Shown here piece by piece: positions 1-6,032 of a DNA stretch of 6,659 nucleotides. The translations under genes and the position numbers were made by a program. The DNA is from an uncultured Anaerolineales bacterium (GTDB taxonomy: Bacteria; Chloroflexota; Anaerolineae; Anaerolineales; UBA11657). The stretch's first letter is position 1. Every line of letters begins with the position of its first letter. Below the pieces are notes generated by a model. It was given only the letters and a program-made list of their open reading frames with translations. It was not told the origin of the DNA and searched no databases. The DNA is taken from positions 1 through 6,659 of the forward strand of contig CAJWIA010000081.1 of NCBI GenBank assembly GCA_913040765.1. Direction: 5' to 3'.

Positions 1-510
1 TATGACGGCAAGTCCACCAAGGACCGGTATGAATATTGACTGACTAAACAGTCCCGATTCTGATTGAGTTGCCTCCGTTTCCTTAGGGTCATTGCTTTCA
101 TCGACTAGGCTTGTTCCAGAGGTAGCTTCCTTACTCTCGCCGTCTCCTTCCAACGCATTCTGCAATTGGGCTATACGCAATTGCTCAGCTCCAAGAGCAT
201 TGCCACGAGCCAATTCAATATACCTAAATGACTCTTCTCCAAGCCAATCAACCCGCTGATTAGCTTTATCAATATCAGTCGTCAACACATATGAATCAGC
301 ACTCATCTGAACCCACTCAGACATGAAATGTGGATGCAATCTCTCTGGATCTGCGTCTTCCCATACCACTGGAAACAACCACCAACCAAATACCAACCAG
401 CCAGTTAATATTCCCGATACAAATATCACTCCAGCAGTAGTAGATATGTTGTTGCCAGCAAACTTGAGCAACTGTTGCAAATACTTGCTATTACGAATAT
501 TATTTACCAT
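1..510 (-). CDS. Unrecognised membrane protein, 5' part only (truncated by window edge)
   Basis: I read this frame directly: it opens with ATG at 510 and stays open for 170 codons to the left edge without a stop, so the C-terminus is missing. Residues about 24-46 form one strong hydrophobic segment rich in Gly, Trp and Phe (GWLVFGWWLFPVVW near its end), followed by residues 51-123, a charged and probably helical region, then an acidic Ser/Glu/Thr-rich linker at about 121-153. A second hydrophobic segment begins near residue 158 (FIPVLGGLAVI) and is cut. This suggests a two-or-more-pass membrane protein with a roughly 110-residue loop; with a short N-terminus the loop would probably lie outside, but that is inference. 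Chloroflexota genomes carry uncharacterised proteins with a similar N-terminal membrane segment followed by an aromatic FP-V-W motif; I know no function. It lies 98 nt downstream of topA on the same strand. No convincing Shine-Dalgarno sequence precedes the ATG. Confidence 0.75.
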   Translation of the reverse strand, partial: MVNNIRNSKYLQQLLKFAGNNISTTAGVIFVSGILTGWLVFGWWLFPVVWEDADPERLHPHFMSEWVQMSADSYVLTTDIDKANQRVDWLGEESFRYIELARGNALGAEQLRIAQLQNALEGDGESKEATSGTSLVDESNDPKETEATQSESGLFSQSIFIPVLGGLAVI

Positions 511-556
511 AGTTACAGGATGTTTTTATCCACACCAACATATATGTACAAACTTA

Positions 557-585
557 TTTATACAATTGAGGGTAAATAGATGCAA
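557..585 (-). promoter_or_regulatory. Weak candidate promoter for the membrane-protein gene
   Basis: On the minus strand, TTGCAT (585-580) and TATAAA (562-557) are separated by 17 nt, and the second box lies 46 nt upstream of the ATG at 510. The -10 matches consensus at 5 of 6 positions but the -35 only at 3, and the region is AT-rich, so this may be chance. The gene may instead be read through from topA, as I see no terminator hairpin in the 511-608 gap. Confidence 0.22.
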
Positions 586-608
586 CTTCAATGCCAAGCC
601 CTATTACT

Positions 609-3005
609 CTAACTACTACCAAATATAGCGTCTACGATCGCATCTTCAGACCCTTCAGCACTAGAATCATTAGTAGTAGTGGAATTGATGTCTTCCTTAC
701 TCCACTCTTTTTCACATTTTTCACATTTAACTAGAGATTTGCCTTTTTCAAATAAAATACCTCGACACACAGGACACATCTCTGTCACTGGTCGCACCCA
801 CGATGTCCACTCACATTCAGGATAACTTACACATCCGTAAAATACCCTACCCTTCCTTGTTCCTTTTTGCACCAAGTCATTACTACAATCTGGACAATCC
901 ACTCCAATTTTTCGTAGTATTTGCTCAGTATGTCTACATTCTGGAAATCCGGAGCAACCTATAAACTTCCCAAATCTACCATTCCTAATCAACAGTTCTT
1001 CACCACACTTGGGACAATTTCTTCCAGCCAACTCTGGAGTTTTATCAATAGTTGGCATATCTTGATGGGCCCGCTCAAGATCCTTTTCAAATGGCACCCA
1101 AAATTCACTTAAGACTGGGACCCTATTACTTTCTCCCTGTGCTATATAATCCAGTTTACCCTCCATCGACGCAGTAAATTCAACATCTAAAACATCAGAG
1201 AAGAATTCTACTAACAGATCATTGACAGTAATTCCGATGTCGGTCGGGCTAAGTCGACGCTTGTCCTTTATGACATAGCCTCGCTTAACTATAGTACTCA
1301 AAGTCGGAGCGTAAGTAGAAGGCCTTCCAATCCCATGCTCCTCCAATGCCTTCACAAGTGTAGCCTCAGTAAACAGAGCTGGTGGCTTAGTAAATTTTTG
1401 TTCTGGTATCAGGTCATGGAGAAACAATTTTTCGTCGTCAACTAATGCAGGTATTTCTTGCACTTCAATTTCGGACTTACTTTTGTCAGTAGATGGCTCA
1501 TATATTTTCAGAAATCCATCAAATCTAACTTTGTCTCCAGTAGCCCGAAAGTCATATACACCGTTTTCTCCAGTCGCCAAAATATCAACACGCAATGTAT
1601 CAAAAATCGCCTGAGACATCTGGCTACTCAAGAATCTAACCCATATCAATCTATATAATTTATATTGATCAGTAGATAGATTGTCTTTTACGGACTCGGG
1701 GGTACGAAATATAGAAGTGGGTCTTATTGCTTCATGTGCCTCTTGAGAAGATTTGCCTTTACTATATCTTGGCGGACTATCTGGCAAGTATTCCTCTCCA
1801 TAATTTTCACCAATAAATTTACGCGCCTGCTGCTGAGATTGAGGTGACACTTGTACACTATCCGTCCTCATATACGTAATAAGACCACCATCATCCATAC
1901 CTTCCTCGCCCTGATACAACTGCTGAGCGATAGCCATGGTTTTTCCAACAGGGAAATTAAGCTTTCTTGAAGCTTCCTGTTGCATTGTACTAGTACGAAA
2001 TGGAGCATAGGGCTTACGATGACGTTCTCCTCTCCGAACAGTTTGTACTTTCCAACGAGATTTTTCTAAATCGGACAAAATCGGCTTAACTTGTGACTCA
2101 TTGGCGATATGAAAATCTTTATCAATACCTACAGTATCGCCATCAACCTTACGCAAACTTGCTTCGAAGTATTTTCCATCCGTTTTATTCAATTCCTTTA
2201 ATAATTGAGCTTTAACTCCCCAATGCTCTTTAGCTACATGGGCATCAATAGCACGCTGCCGCTCAACTATAAGACGCACAGCTACCGATTGCACTCTACC
2301 AGCACTCAATCTTCCTGCCACTTTCTTCCACAAAAGCTGCGAAAGTGAAAACCCTACCAACCTATCCAGTATCCTACGAGTTTCCTGAGCATTAACCAAT
2401 TTCATGTTTATGCTTCTAGGTTGTTCGAAAGCTTTCTTTATAGCGCTCTTCGTAATCTCATGAAAAGTCACTCGCCGGAGCCTATCTTCTTCAACCTCTA
2501 GCACCTCAGCTAGATGCCAAGCAATGGCTTCACCTTCCCTATCAAGATCTGTAGCTAGATAAACCTCTGATGCTCGAGACGCAATCTTTTTTAACTCCTT
2601 AACTATTGGCCTTTTATCATTTGGAACTCTATACTCTGGCTCAAAATCATTGTCCGGATCAACTGCCATCCGGGATTTAAGTAGATCGCGCACATGTCCA
2701 ACAGAAGGCTCCACCTTATATCCTTTACCAAGGATCCTTTCAATAGTCCTAGCCTTCGTGTTGGACTCTACTATAACAAATTTGCCCTTCTTCTTTTTTT
2801 TGTTACGAGCAGTTTTTCGAGGCTTAGATGGAGTTGGCACTGGCGGCTCAAGCCCTTCATGGGCCGGGGTATTGCCCATACGATAAAGTCCTGTACCACA
2901 TTCGCCACATACTCCTTTAGTGCCTGGTTGTGCCTTCTTAGTATATGTAGCGACAGGGTTTTGTACAGTTCGCTTTACCTTACATTTAACGCAATAAGCT
3001 TCCAT
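609..3005 (-). CDS. topA: DNA topoisomerase I (type IA) with N-terminal zinc-ribbon extension
   Basis: Relaxes negatively supercoiled DNA by transient single-strand cleavage through a 5'-phosphotyrosine. The 798-residue protein begins with a small zinc-ribbon-like domain (CxxC at 5/8 and 33/36; DUF5679-like), then a Pro/Lys-rich linker (about 53-75). The TOPRIM domain starts near residue 76 (FVIVES, with E80) and carries the metal triad D153-L-D155-R-E157. Residues about 200-250 hold the QETRRILDRLVGF and LSAGRVQSVAVRLI motifs. The catalytic motif GLITYMRTDS has the nucleophile at Y378 and its conserved partner R380. HGIGRPSTYAPT follows further on. Three C-terminal four-cysteine zinc fingers start near 664, 704 and 744, evenly spaced by 40 residues, before a 34-residue acidic tail. 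The start ATG at 3005 is preceded by no clear Shine-Dalgarno sequence, but the cysteines immediately after it support it. It lies 18 nt after manC, so the two are probably cotranscribed. All key catalytic residues are present. Confidence 0.98.
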   Translation of the reverse strand: MEAYCVKCKVKRTVQNPVATYTKKAQPGTKGVCGECGTGLYRMGNTPAHEGLEPPVPTPSKPRKTARNKKKKKGKFVIVESNTKARTIERILGKGYKVEPSVGHVRDLLKSRMAVDPDNDFEPEYRVPNDKRPIVKELKKIASRASEVYLATDLDREGEAIAWHLAEVLEVEEDRLRRVTFHEITKSAIKKAFEQPRSINMKLVNAQETRRILDRLVGFSLSQLLWKKVAGRLSAGRVQSVAVRLIVERQRAIDAHVAKEHWGVKAQLLKELNKTDGKYFEASLRKVDGDTVGIDKDFHIANESQVKPILSDLEKSRWKVQTVRRGERHRKPYAPFRTSTMQQEASRKLNFPVGKTMAIAQQLYQGEEGMDDGGLITYMRTDSVQVSPQSQQQARKFIGENYGEEYLPDSPPRYSKGKSSQEAHEAIRPTSIFRTPESVKDNLSTDQYKLYRLIWVRFLSSQMSQAIFDTLRVDILATGENGVYDFRATGDKVRFDGFLKIYEPSTDKSKSEIEVQEIPALVDDEKLFLHDLIPEQKFTKPPALFTEATLVKALEEHGIGRPSTYAPTLSTIVKRGYVIKDKRRLSPTDIGITVNDLLVEFFSDVLDVEFTASMEGKLDYIAQGESNRVPVLSEFWVPFEKDLERAHQDMPTIDKTPELAGRNCPKCGEELLIRNGRFGKFIGCSGFPECRHTEQILRKIGVDCPDCSNDLVQKGTRKGRVFYGCVSYPECEWTSWVRPVTEMCPVCRGILFEKGKSLVKCEKCEKEWSKEDINSTTTNDSSAEGSEDAIVDAIFGSS

Positions 3006-3023
3006 AAAATATTACTCAGTTAA

Positions 3024-4106
3024 CTATAACAGTGACAATTTATTCTCATCATGTAGAGCATTAACAACCCGCTTAACATCTTCTGATCTGTCAGAAGCAC
3101 ACACCAATAGTACATCTGATGTGTCAATAATGATTAAGTTTTCAACGCCAATAGTAGCAACTAATTTGCTCGATTCCACCAAAGTGTTAGAAGTATCAAT
3201 CGCATGATGCGTCCCACCCAACAATACATTTCCCAAATCATCCGAATCGGATGTATTTAATACTGACAACCAACTACCTACATCACTCCAACCAATACTG
3301 ATTGGAATTACACACACATCCTCCGCATTCTCCATAATCGCGTAATCGATACTATCTTTTGGAATTGTTGGCCATGCTCTAGATAGGGTATCATCCTGCA
3401 AACCAGTACCTATTGATTCGACTAGTTCTTCAAGTACCACAAATGTCTCTGGTATTTGCTTCCTGAATTCTGACTGCACCGTTCTAGTACTCCAGACAAA
3501 CATGCCAGAATTCCAAGAATGCTCTCCATCAGCTGACATTGTAACAGCAGCAATCTCATTTGGCTTCTCCTTAAACCTTTTAACATCATAAATGGCGGAC
3601 GCAGTGGTAGTCCTTCTGGATCCCCCTCTCTGGATATATCCATAACCCGTAGATGGAAAACTAGGTTCAATCCCTAAAGTGACAATAGATCCAGTGCGAG
3701 CAACTTCACTTGCGTCCATTAAAACGTTTTGAAAACCAGAAACATCAGTTATCAAGTGGTCTGCTGTAAGACATGCTATTACTGCCTCACCTCCTGCTAA
3801 ATACTCGGCATAAAAAGCACCCAACCCAATTACAGGAGCAGTACCGCGACCTTCTGGTTCGACCAAAAAGTTCGCTCTCGGAATACTAGGAGACTGCTCC
3901 ATCAATTTCGAAACCATATCACCTGCAGTGATAACAATAATATTTTCTGGAGCCAATATTGGTTCAAGACGGTCAACAGCAAGCTGATAAAGAGTCCGTT
4001 CACCAGACAGATGCAACAGCTGTTTTGGGTGTTTTCGCCGCGACAATGGCCAAAGCCGAGTGCCCGACCCACCTGCCATTATAACTGCGTAAAATGGAAT
4101 CTCCAT
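3024..4106 (-). CDS. manC: Mannose-1-phosphate guanylyltransferase (GDP-mannose pyrophosphorylase)
   Basis: Makes GDP-mannose from GTP and mannose 1-phosphate in the cytoplasm, feeding mannosylated glycans or mannose-derived solutes. Visible nucleotidyltransferase signatures are the N-terminal loop AGGSGTRLWPLSRRKHPKQ (residues 11-29, with the activating R17 and K28), the base/sugar-binding EPEGRGTAP (83-91), TADH (114-117, metal-binding Asp), GYGYI (154-158), KRFKEKP (176-182), WNSGMFVW (198-205), SIDYAIMEN (252-260) and GWSDVGSW (272-279). At 360 residues it has the catalytic domain and left-handed beta-helix-like tail but lacks the C-terminal cupin of the roughly 470-residue bifunctional GMP-PMI enzymes, so it should be monofunctional. 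The start is fixed by AAGAGG (4120-4115), 8 nt before ATG. It opens a transcription unit with topA. Use of GDP-mannose for a compatible solute such as mannosylglycerate is known in some Dehalococcoidia, but nothing in this window shows it. Confidence 0.95.
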   Translation of the reverse strand: MEIPFYAVIMAGGSGTRLWPLSRRKHPKQLLHLSGERTLYQLAVDRLEPILAPENIIVITAGDMVSKLMEQSPSIPRANFLVEPEGRGTAPVIGLGAFYAEYLAGGEAVIACLTADHLITDVSGFQNVLMDASEVARTGSIVTLGIEPSFPSTGYGYIQRGGSRRTTTASAIYDVKRFKEKPNEIAAVTMSADGEHSWNSGMFVWSTRTVQSEFRKQIPETFVVLEELVESIGTGLQDDTLSRAWPTIPKDSIDYAIMENAEDVCVIPISIGWSDVGSWLSVLNTSDSDDLGNVLLGGTHHAIDTSNTLVESSKLVATIGVENLIIIDTSDVLLVCASDRSEDVKRVVNALHDENKLSLL

Positions 4107-4131
4107 TACATTTGCCTCTTATCTAAATAAT

Positions 4132-4158
4132 AGCTTTTGGACAAAAGCTTGCAAGCTT
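4132..4158 (-). promoter_or_regulatory. Two overlapping, mutually exclusive hairpins in the manC leader
   Basis: Two perfect inverted repeats share one arm. AGCTTTT (4132-4138) pairs with AAAAGCT (4143-4149) around a GGAC loop. The 14-bp palindrome AAGCTTGCAAGCTT (4145-4158) can form a second 5-bp stem using 4145-4149. Only one can form at a time. They lie 12 nt before the AAGAGG ribosome-binding site of manC, inside the leader predicted from the upstream promoter. No run of U follows on the minus-strand transcript, so this is not a normal intrinsic terminator. A regulatory role is inferred only. Confidence 0.4.
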
Positions 4159-4238
4159 ACTCAATAAAATATCATCTAACTGAAGATGAAAACAGTACCA
4201 CATAGGGACATCCTAATAACTACCGAAATCAGCCCGAA

Positions 4239-4268
4239 AGGATATCATAATAATTCAGAGGATGTCAA
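4239..4268 (-). promoter_or_regulatory. Promoter for manC-topA
   Basis: Minus strand: a perfect -35 box TTGACA (4268-4263), an 18-nt spacer and TATCCT (4244-4239), with TG one base upstream of the -10, giving an extended -10 TGATATCCT. Transcription would start near 4232, leaving a leader of about 125 nt. The box begins only 18 nt after the rimM stop codon, and no intrinsic terminator separates the two units, so readthrough from rpsP-khpA-rimM is also possible. Confidence 0.6.
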
Positions 4269-4286
4269 CCACCTGCCAAACAAATG

Positions 4287-4862
4287 CTAGCTCTTACGCA
4301 TTCCAGGCATCAAACGCACAGTCATTTTTCTTTCCATCAAATCAACACTCTTAATTACCGACTTAATTGCAGGCAAGAGTATTTCACCATCCTCCCCATT
4401 GATGGAATATACATCATTTGCTCCTGTTGGTAACACTTCTGATAAGTCACCAATATGTTCTCCATTTTCAGTAAATACCGAAAGTCCAATTAAATCAGTT
4501 ACATAATATTCATTTGGTCTAAGGGGCTTCATTTGGTCAACAGATATGAACACCTTAGACCCGCGTAAAATATCTGCATTATTCCTATCATCACAACCAG
4601 TTAATTTCACCAGAAGACCGTTACGATGAACACGAAACGATTCTAATTCATAGGGCACTTGACGCATGCCTAGCAACACTTTGCTTGTTTGTCCATCCAA
4701 AAACTTGTCGGCCTTATTGATGATCTTAATCCATACTTCACCCTTCACGCCATGCGGCCGAGTTATGACTCCAACCAATAATAAATTAGGCCCAGAAGTG
4801 TCTTGCACTTCTGGGCCTACAATTGGTTTACCTTCAGTATTACGATTGGGAGATTCTTTCAC
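4287..4862 (-). CDS. rimM: 16S rRNA processing / 30S maturation factor RimM
   Basis: Assists late 30S assembly by binding ribosomal protein S19 and the 16S 3' major (head) domain. The N-terminal RimM barrel starts near residue 27 with LLLVGVITRPHGVKGEVWI, the family's hallmark G-I-x-x-x-H-G-x-x-G-E. The C-terminal PRC-barrel domain follows with YYVTDLIGLSV (119-129) and PTGANDVY (145-152), then LLPAIKSVI and a basic end. The 191 residues are slightly longer than the usual 165-180 because of a 26-residue polar N-terminal extension. The start is GTG at 4862, overlapping the khpA TGA by 4 nt (GTGA), which implies translational coupling. The extension contains a perfect 14-bp inverted repeat. A later start (TTG at codon 29) would remove it, but that codon has no Shine-Dalgarno sequence and lies within the conserved strand. 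trmD, the usual next gene, is absent. Confidence 0.95.
   Translation of the reverse strand: MKESPNRNTEGKPIVGPEVQDTSGPNLLLVGVITRPHGVKGEVWIKIINKADKFLDGQTSKVLLGMRQVPYELESFRVHRNGLLVKLTGCDDRNNADILRGSKVFISVDQMKPLRPNEYYVTDLIGLSVFTENGEHIGDLSEVLPTGANDVYSINGEDGEILLPAIKSVIKSVDLMERKMTVRLMPGMRKS
4787..4819. repeat. Perfect 14-bp inverted repeat inside the 5' end of rimM
   Basis: TAGGCCCAGAAGTG (4787-4800) and CACTTCTGGGCCTA (4806-4819) are exact reverse complements around a 5-nt loop TCTTG. On the rimM transcript the stem is followed by the AU-rich AATTTATTATT, so it looks superficially like an intrinsic terminator or attenuator, though it is translated (codons 15-26, just before the conserved RimM core). 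I see no second copy in the window. It could be an mRNA regulatory hairpin or a small mobile palindromic repeat that stayed in frame. Confidence 0.85.
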
Positions 4863-5095
4863 TCGATATCCAATTCCACTCTCATACCATGTTCCGAACC
4901 TAAAACACGCAGAAGTGACCTAATTGAATTAACTGTCCGTCCTTTACGACCTATTATTCTACCCATATCCTCTTGAGCTACATTAACATTTACTGTAACT
5001 GTACCTTGTTCCTCACTAACATTTACTAGGATATGCTCGTGGTTCGAAACTAATGATTTAACAATATATTCTACGAATTCTTTTATTGGTTCCAT
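4859..5095 (-). CDS. khpA: KH-domain RNA-binding protein KhpA
   Basis: A 78-residue single type II KH domain protein, the normal length for KhpA (YlqC). Residues 45-52, GRIIGRKG, contain the GxxG loop (GRKG, 49-52) that grips single-stranded RNA, followed by the helix RTVNSIRSLLRVL and a final beta strand RVELDIE. In other bacteria KhpA pairs with KhpB and affects sRNA/mRNA binding, cell division and elongation; whether that holds here is unknown. Its place between rpsP and rimM is the conserved bacterial arrangement and supports the name. ATG at 5095 is preceded by a duplicated TTAGGAT. The stop codon overlaps the rimM GTG. A 64-nt gap separates it from rpsP, with no terminator seen. Confidence 0.95.
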   Translation of the reverse strand: MEPIKEFVEYIVKSLVSNHEHILVNVSEEQGTVTVNVNVAQEDMGRIIGRKGRTVNSIRSLLRVLGSEHGMRVELDIE

Positions 5096-5097
5096 TT

Positions 5098-5111
5098 ATC
5101 CTAAATCCTAA
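5098..5111 (-). promoter_or_regulatory. Tandem duplicated ribosome-binding site of khpA
   Basis: On the minus strand TTAGGAT occurs twice back to back, giving two AGGA cores, one 3 nt and the other 10 nt before the khpA ATG. The distal copy has acceptable spacing; the proximal one is too close by usual standards. This supports the 5095 start. Confidence 0.5.
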
Positions 5112-5159
5112 CAACAAACATTGTTAAAAAGTCTGGATTTATTTACTGTCCTACTATTG

Positions 5160-5897
5160 CTATTTTCCTTCATCTGGTTTTTCTGAATCAGATTCGTTGC
5201 TGCTATCTTTTGAGTCCTCTGCGGGCACTTCTTCATTGCTCGATGTTGCTTCTTGTGTTTGCTCGCTAGCATCCACCACATCTTCTGCCTCACCCTTGCC
5301 TTCCTCATCCTCCGCGAGAGACTCATCAGATTCAGCTTCGGGTTGTTCGGAGATATCATCGCTAGGATCCTCAGAGACTTCAACATTCTCCTCAGCAACC
5401 ACATCTTCCTGTGCATCCTCCGACTCCGTTTCAGTCTGCTCTAATTTGTCTTCGCTGGACTCAGTAGAGTCTTGAGTGCTATCCTCTATGACATTATTAT
5501 CATCTAACTCGGCATCATCACTTGACTTTTTATTGGACAATGATTTCTCCGGAGCAGCATGCCTCGTTTTCGTCGGACTCGGCCTAGCTTCTGCAGCATC
5601 GACAGATTCCTGAACAAGTTGTATAACATCCTCACCATTCTTCATCCGAGTAAATCTATCAAGGGTTCCAGTCCAACCAAAAATACGATTCACAGCATCC
5701 GAAGGCTGGGCCCCATTACCTAGCCAATAATAAGCACGCTCTTCATCGACTTTGGCGACTGATGGCTCTGTACGCGGATTATAATGTCCTATAATCTCCA
5801 CAAACTTCCCATCACGTGCAGCTCTCTGGTCAGTAACCACAATTCTATATGTAGGCTGCTTTCTGCCACCCTGCCGACGCAATCTAATCCTTAACAT
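5160..5897 (-). CDS. rpsP: 30S ribosomal protein S16 with a long acidic C-terminal tail
   Basis: Residues 1 to about 85 are a complete S16: MLRIRLRRQGGRKQPTYRIVV at the start, GKFVEIIGHYNP (30-41) and YYWLGNGAQPSDAVNRIF (56-73). S16 binds 16S rRNA early and stabilises the 5' and central domains of the 30S subunit. Bacterial S16 is usually 80-120 residues; here the frame continues to 245. After a helical segment and a basic Pro/Lys stretch (about 105-124), residues 121-245 contain about 50 Asp/Glu against 7 Lys/Arg, with much Ser, Thr and Gln and no aromatic residues, so this tail should be disordered. Extended S16 proteins exist in several phyla, but the role of this tail is unknown. The start ATG at 5897 has a strong AGGAG (5910-5906) 8 nt upstream, and a near-consensus promoter lies just beyond. 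It leads the rpsP-khpA-rimM operon. Confidence 0.95.
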   Translation of the reverse strand: MLRIRLRRQGGRKQPTYRIVVTDQRAARDGKFVEIIGHYNPRTEPSVAKVDEERAYYWLGNGAQPSDAVNRIFGWTGTLDRFTRMKNGEDVIQLVQESVDAAEARPSPTKTRHAAPEKSLSNKKSSDDAELDDNNVIEDSTQDSTESSEDKLEQTETESEDAQEDVVAEENVEVSEDPSDDISEQPEAESDESLAEDEEGKGEAEDVVDASEQTQEATSSNEEVPAEDSKDSSNESDSEKPDEGK

Positions 5898-5928
5898 CTT
5901 TTTTTCTCCTAGTTACATTAGCGGCGAA

Positions 5929-5957
5929 ATTGTAACCTTACGCAGATTTTTAGTCAA
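5929..5957 (-). promoter_or_regulatory. Promoter for the rpsP-khpA-rimM operon
   Basis: Minus strand: TTGACT (5957-5952), a 17-nt spacer and TACAAT (5934-5929), each matching the sigma70-type consensus at 5 of 6 positions. The start of transcription would fall near 5922, giving a short leader of about 25 nt that contains the AGGAG ribosome-binding site. A further TATAAT (5979-5974) upstream lacks a good -35 box. An inverted repeat GTTACA (5912-5917) / TGTAAC (5931-5936) straddles the predicted start point. Confidence 0.65.
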
Positions 5958-6032
5958 GTAATGAACACTTAACATTATACATGCACTGTAAAATATACAA
6001 TAACAATAAATTGCATCTTAATCATCGAAGCT

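Noticed and set aside
538..547. ACATATATGT palindrome in the topA downstream gap
   Set aside because: A 10-bp AT-alternating palindrome is common by chance in DNA of this composition and there is no supporting context.
323..628. Plus-strand open frame of about 100 codons
   Set aside because: It is antisense to the start of the membrane-protein gene and the end of topA, with no family resemblance and no ribosome-binding site; the minus-strand genes explain the region.
2650..3023. Plus-strand open frames opposite the topA 5' end
   Set aside because: No domain is recognisable, and the opposite strand encodes the conserved TOPRIM domain and zinc-ribbon.
3422..3670. Minus-strand frame inside manC
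   Set aside because: Overlaps the conserved nucleotidyltransferase core in another frame and has no recognisable content.
4173..4188. TCATCT/AGATGA small stem in the manC leader as an intrinsic terminator
   Set aside because: The 6-bp stem is too weak and the following sequence is not a clean U-run.
5109..5126. TAACAA/TTGTTA inverted repeat between rpsP and khpA as a terminator
   Set aside because: Only 6 AT-rich base pairs, and on the operon strand the T-run precedes rather than follows the stem; the genes are most likely cotranscribed.
5108..5416. Second minus-strand frame, rich in Met, Arg and Lys, within rpsP
   Set aside because: It is a frame-shifted reading of the GAN/TCN-rich tail; the S16 frame is continuous from a strong start to its own stop, so no separate gene or frameshift is needed.
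5197..5475. Plus-strand Ser-rich open frame opposite the rpsP tail
   Set aside because: Its Ser/Ala/Leu-rich content is the mirror of the Asp/Glu/Ser codons of the acidic S16 tail, the expected antisense shadow of low-complexity coding DNA.
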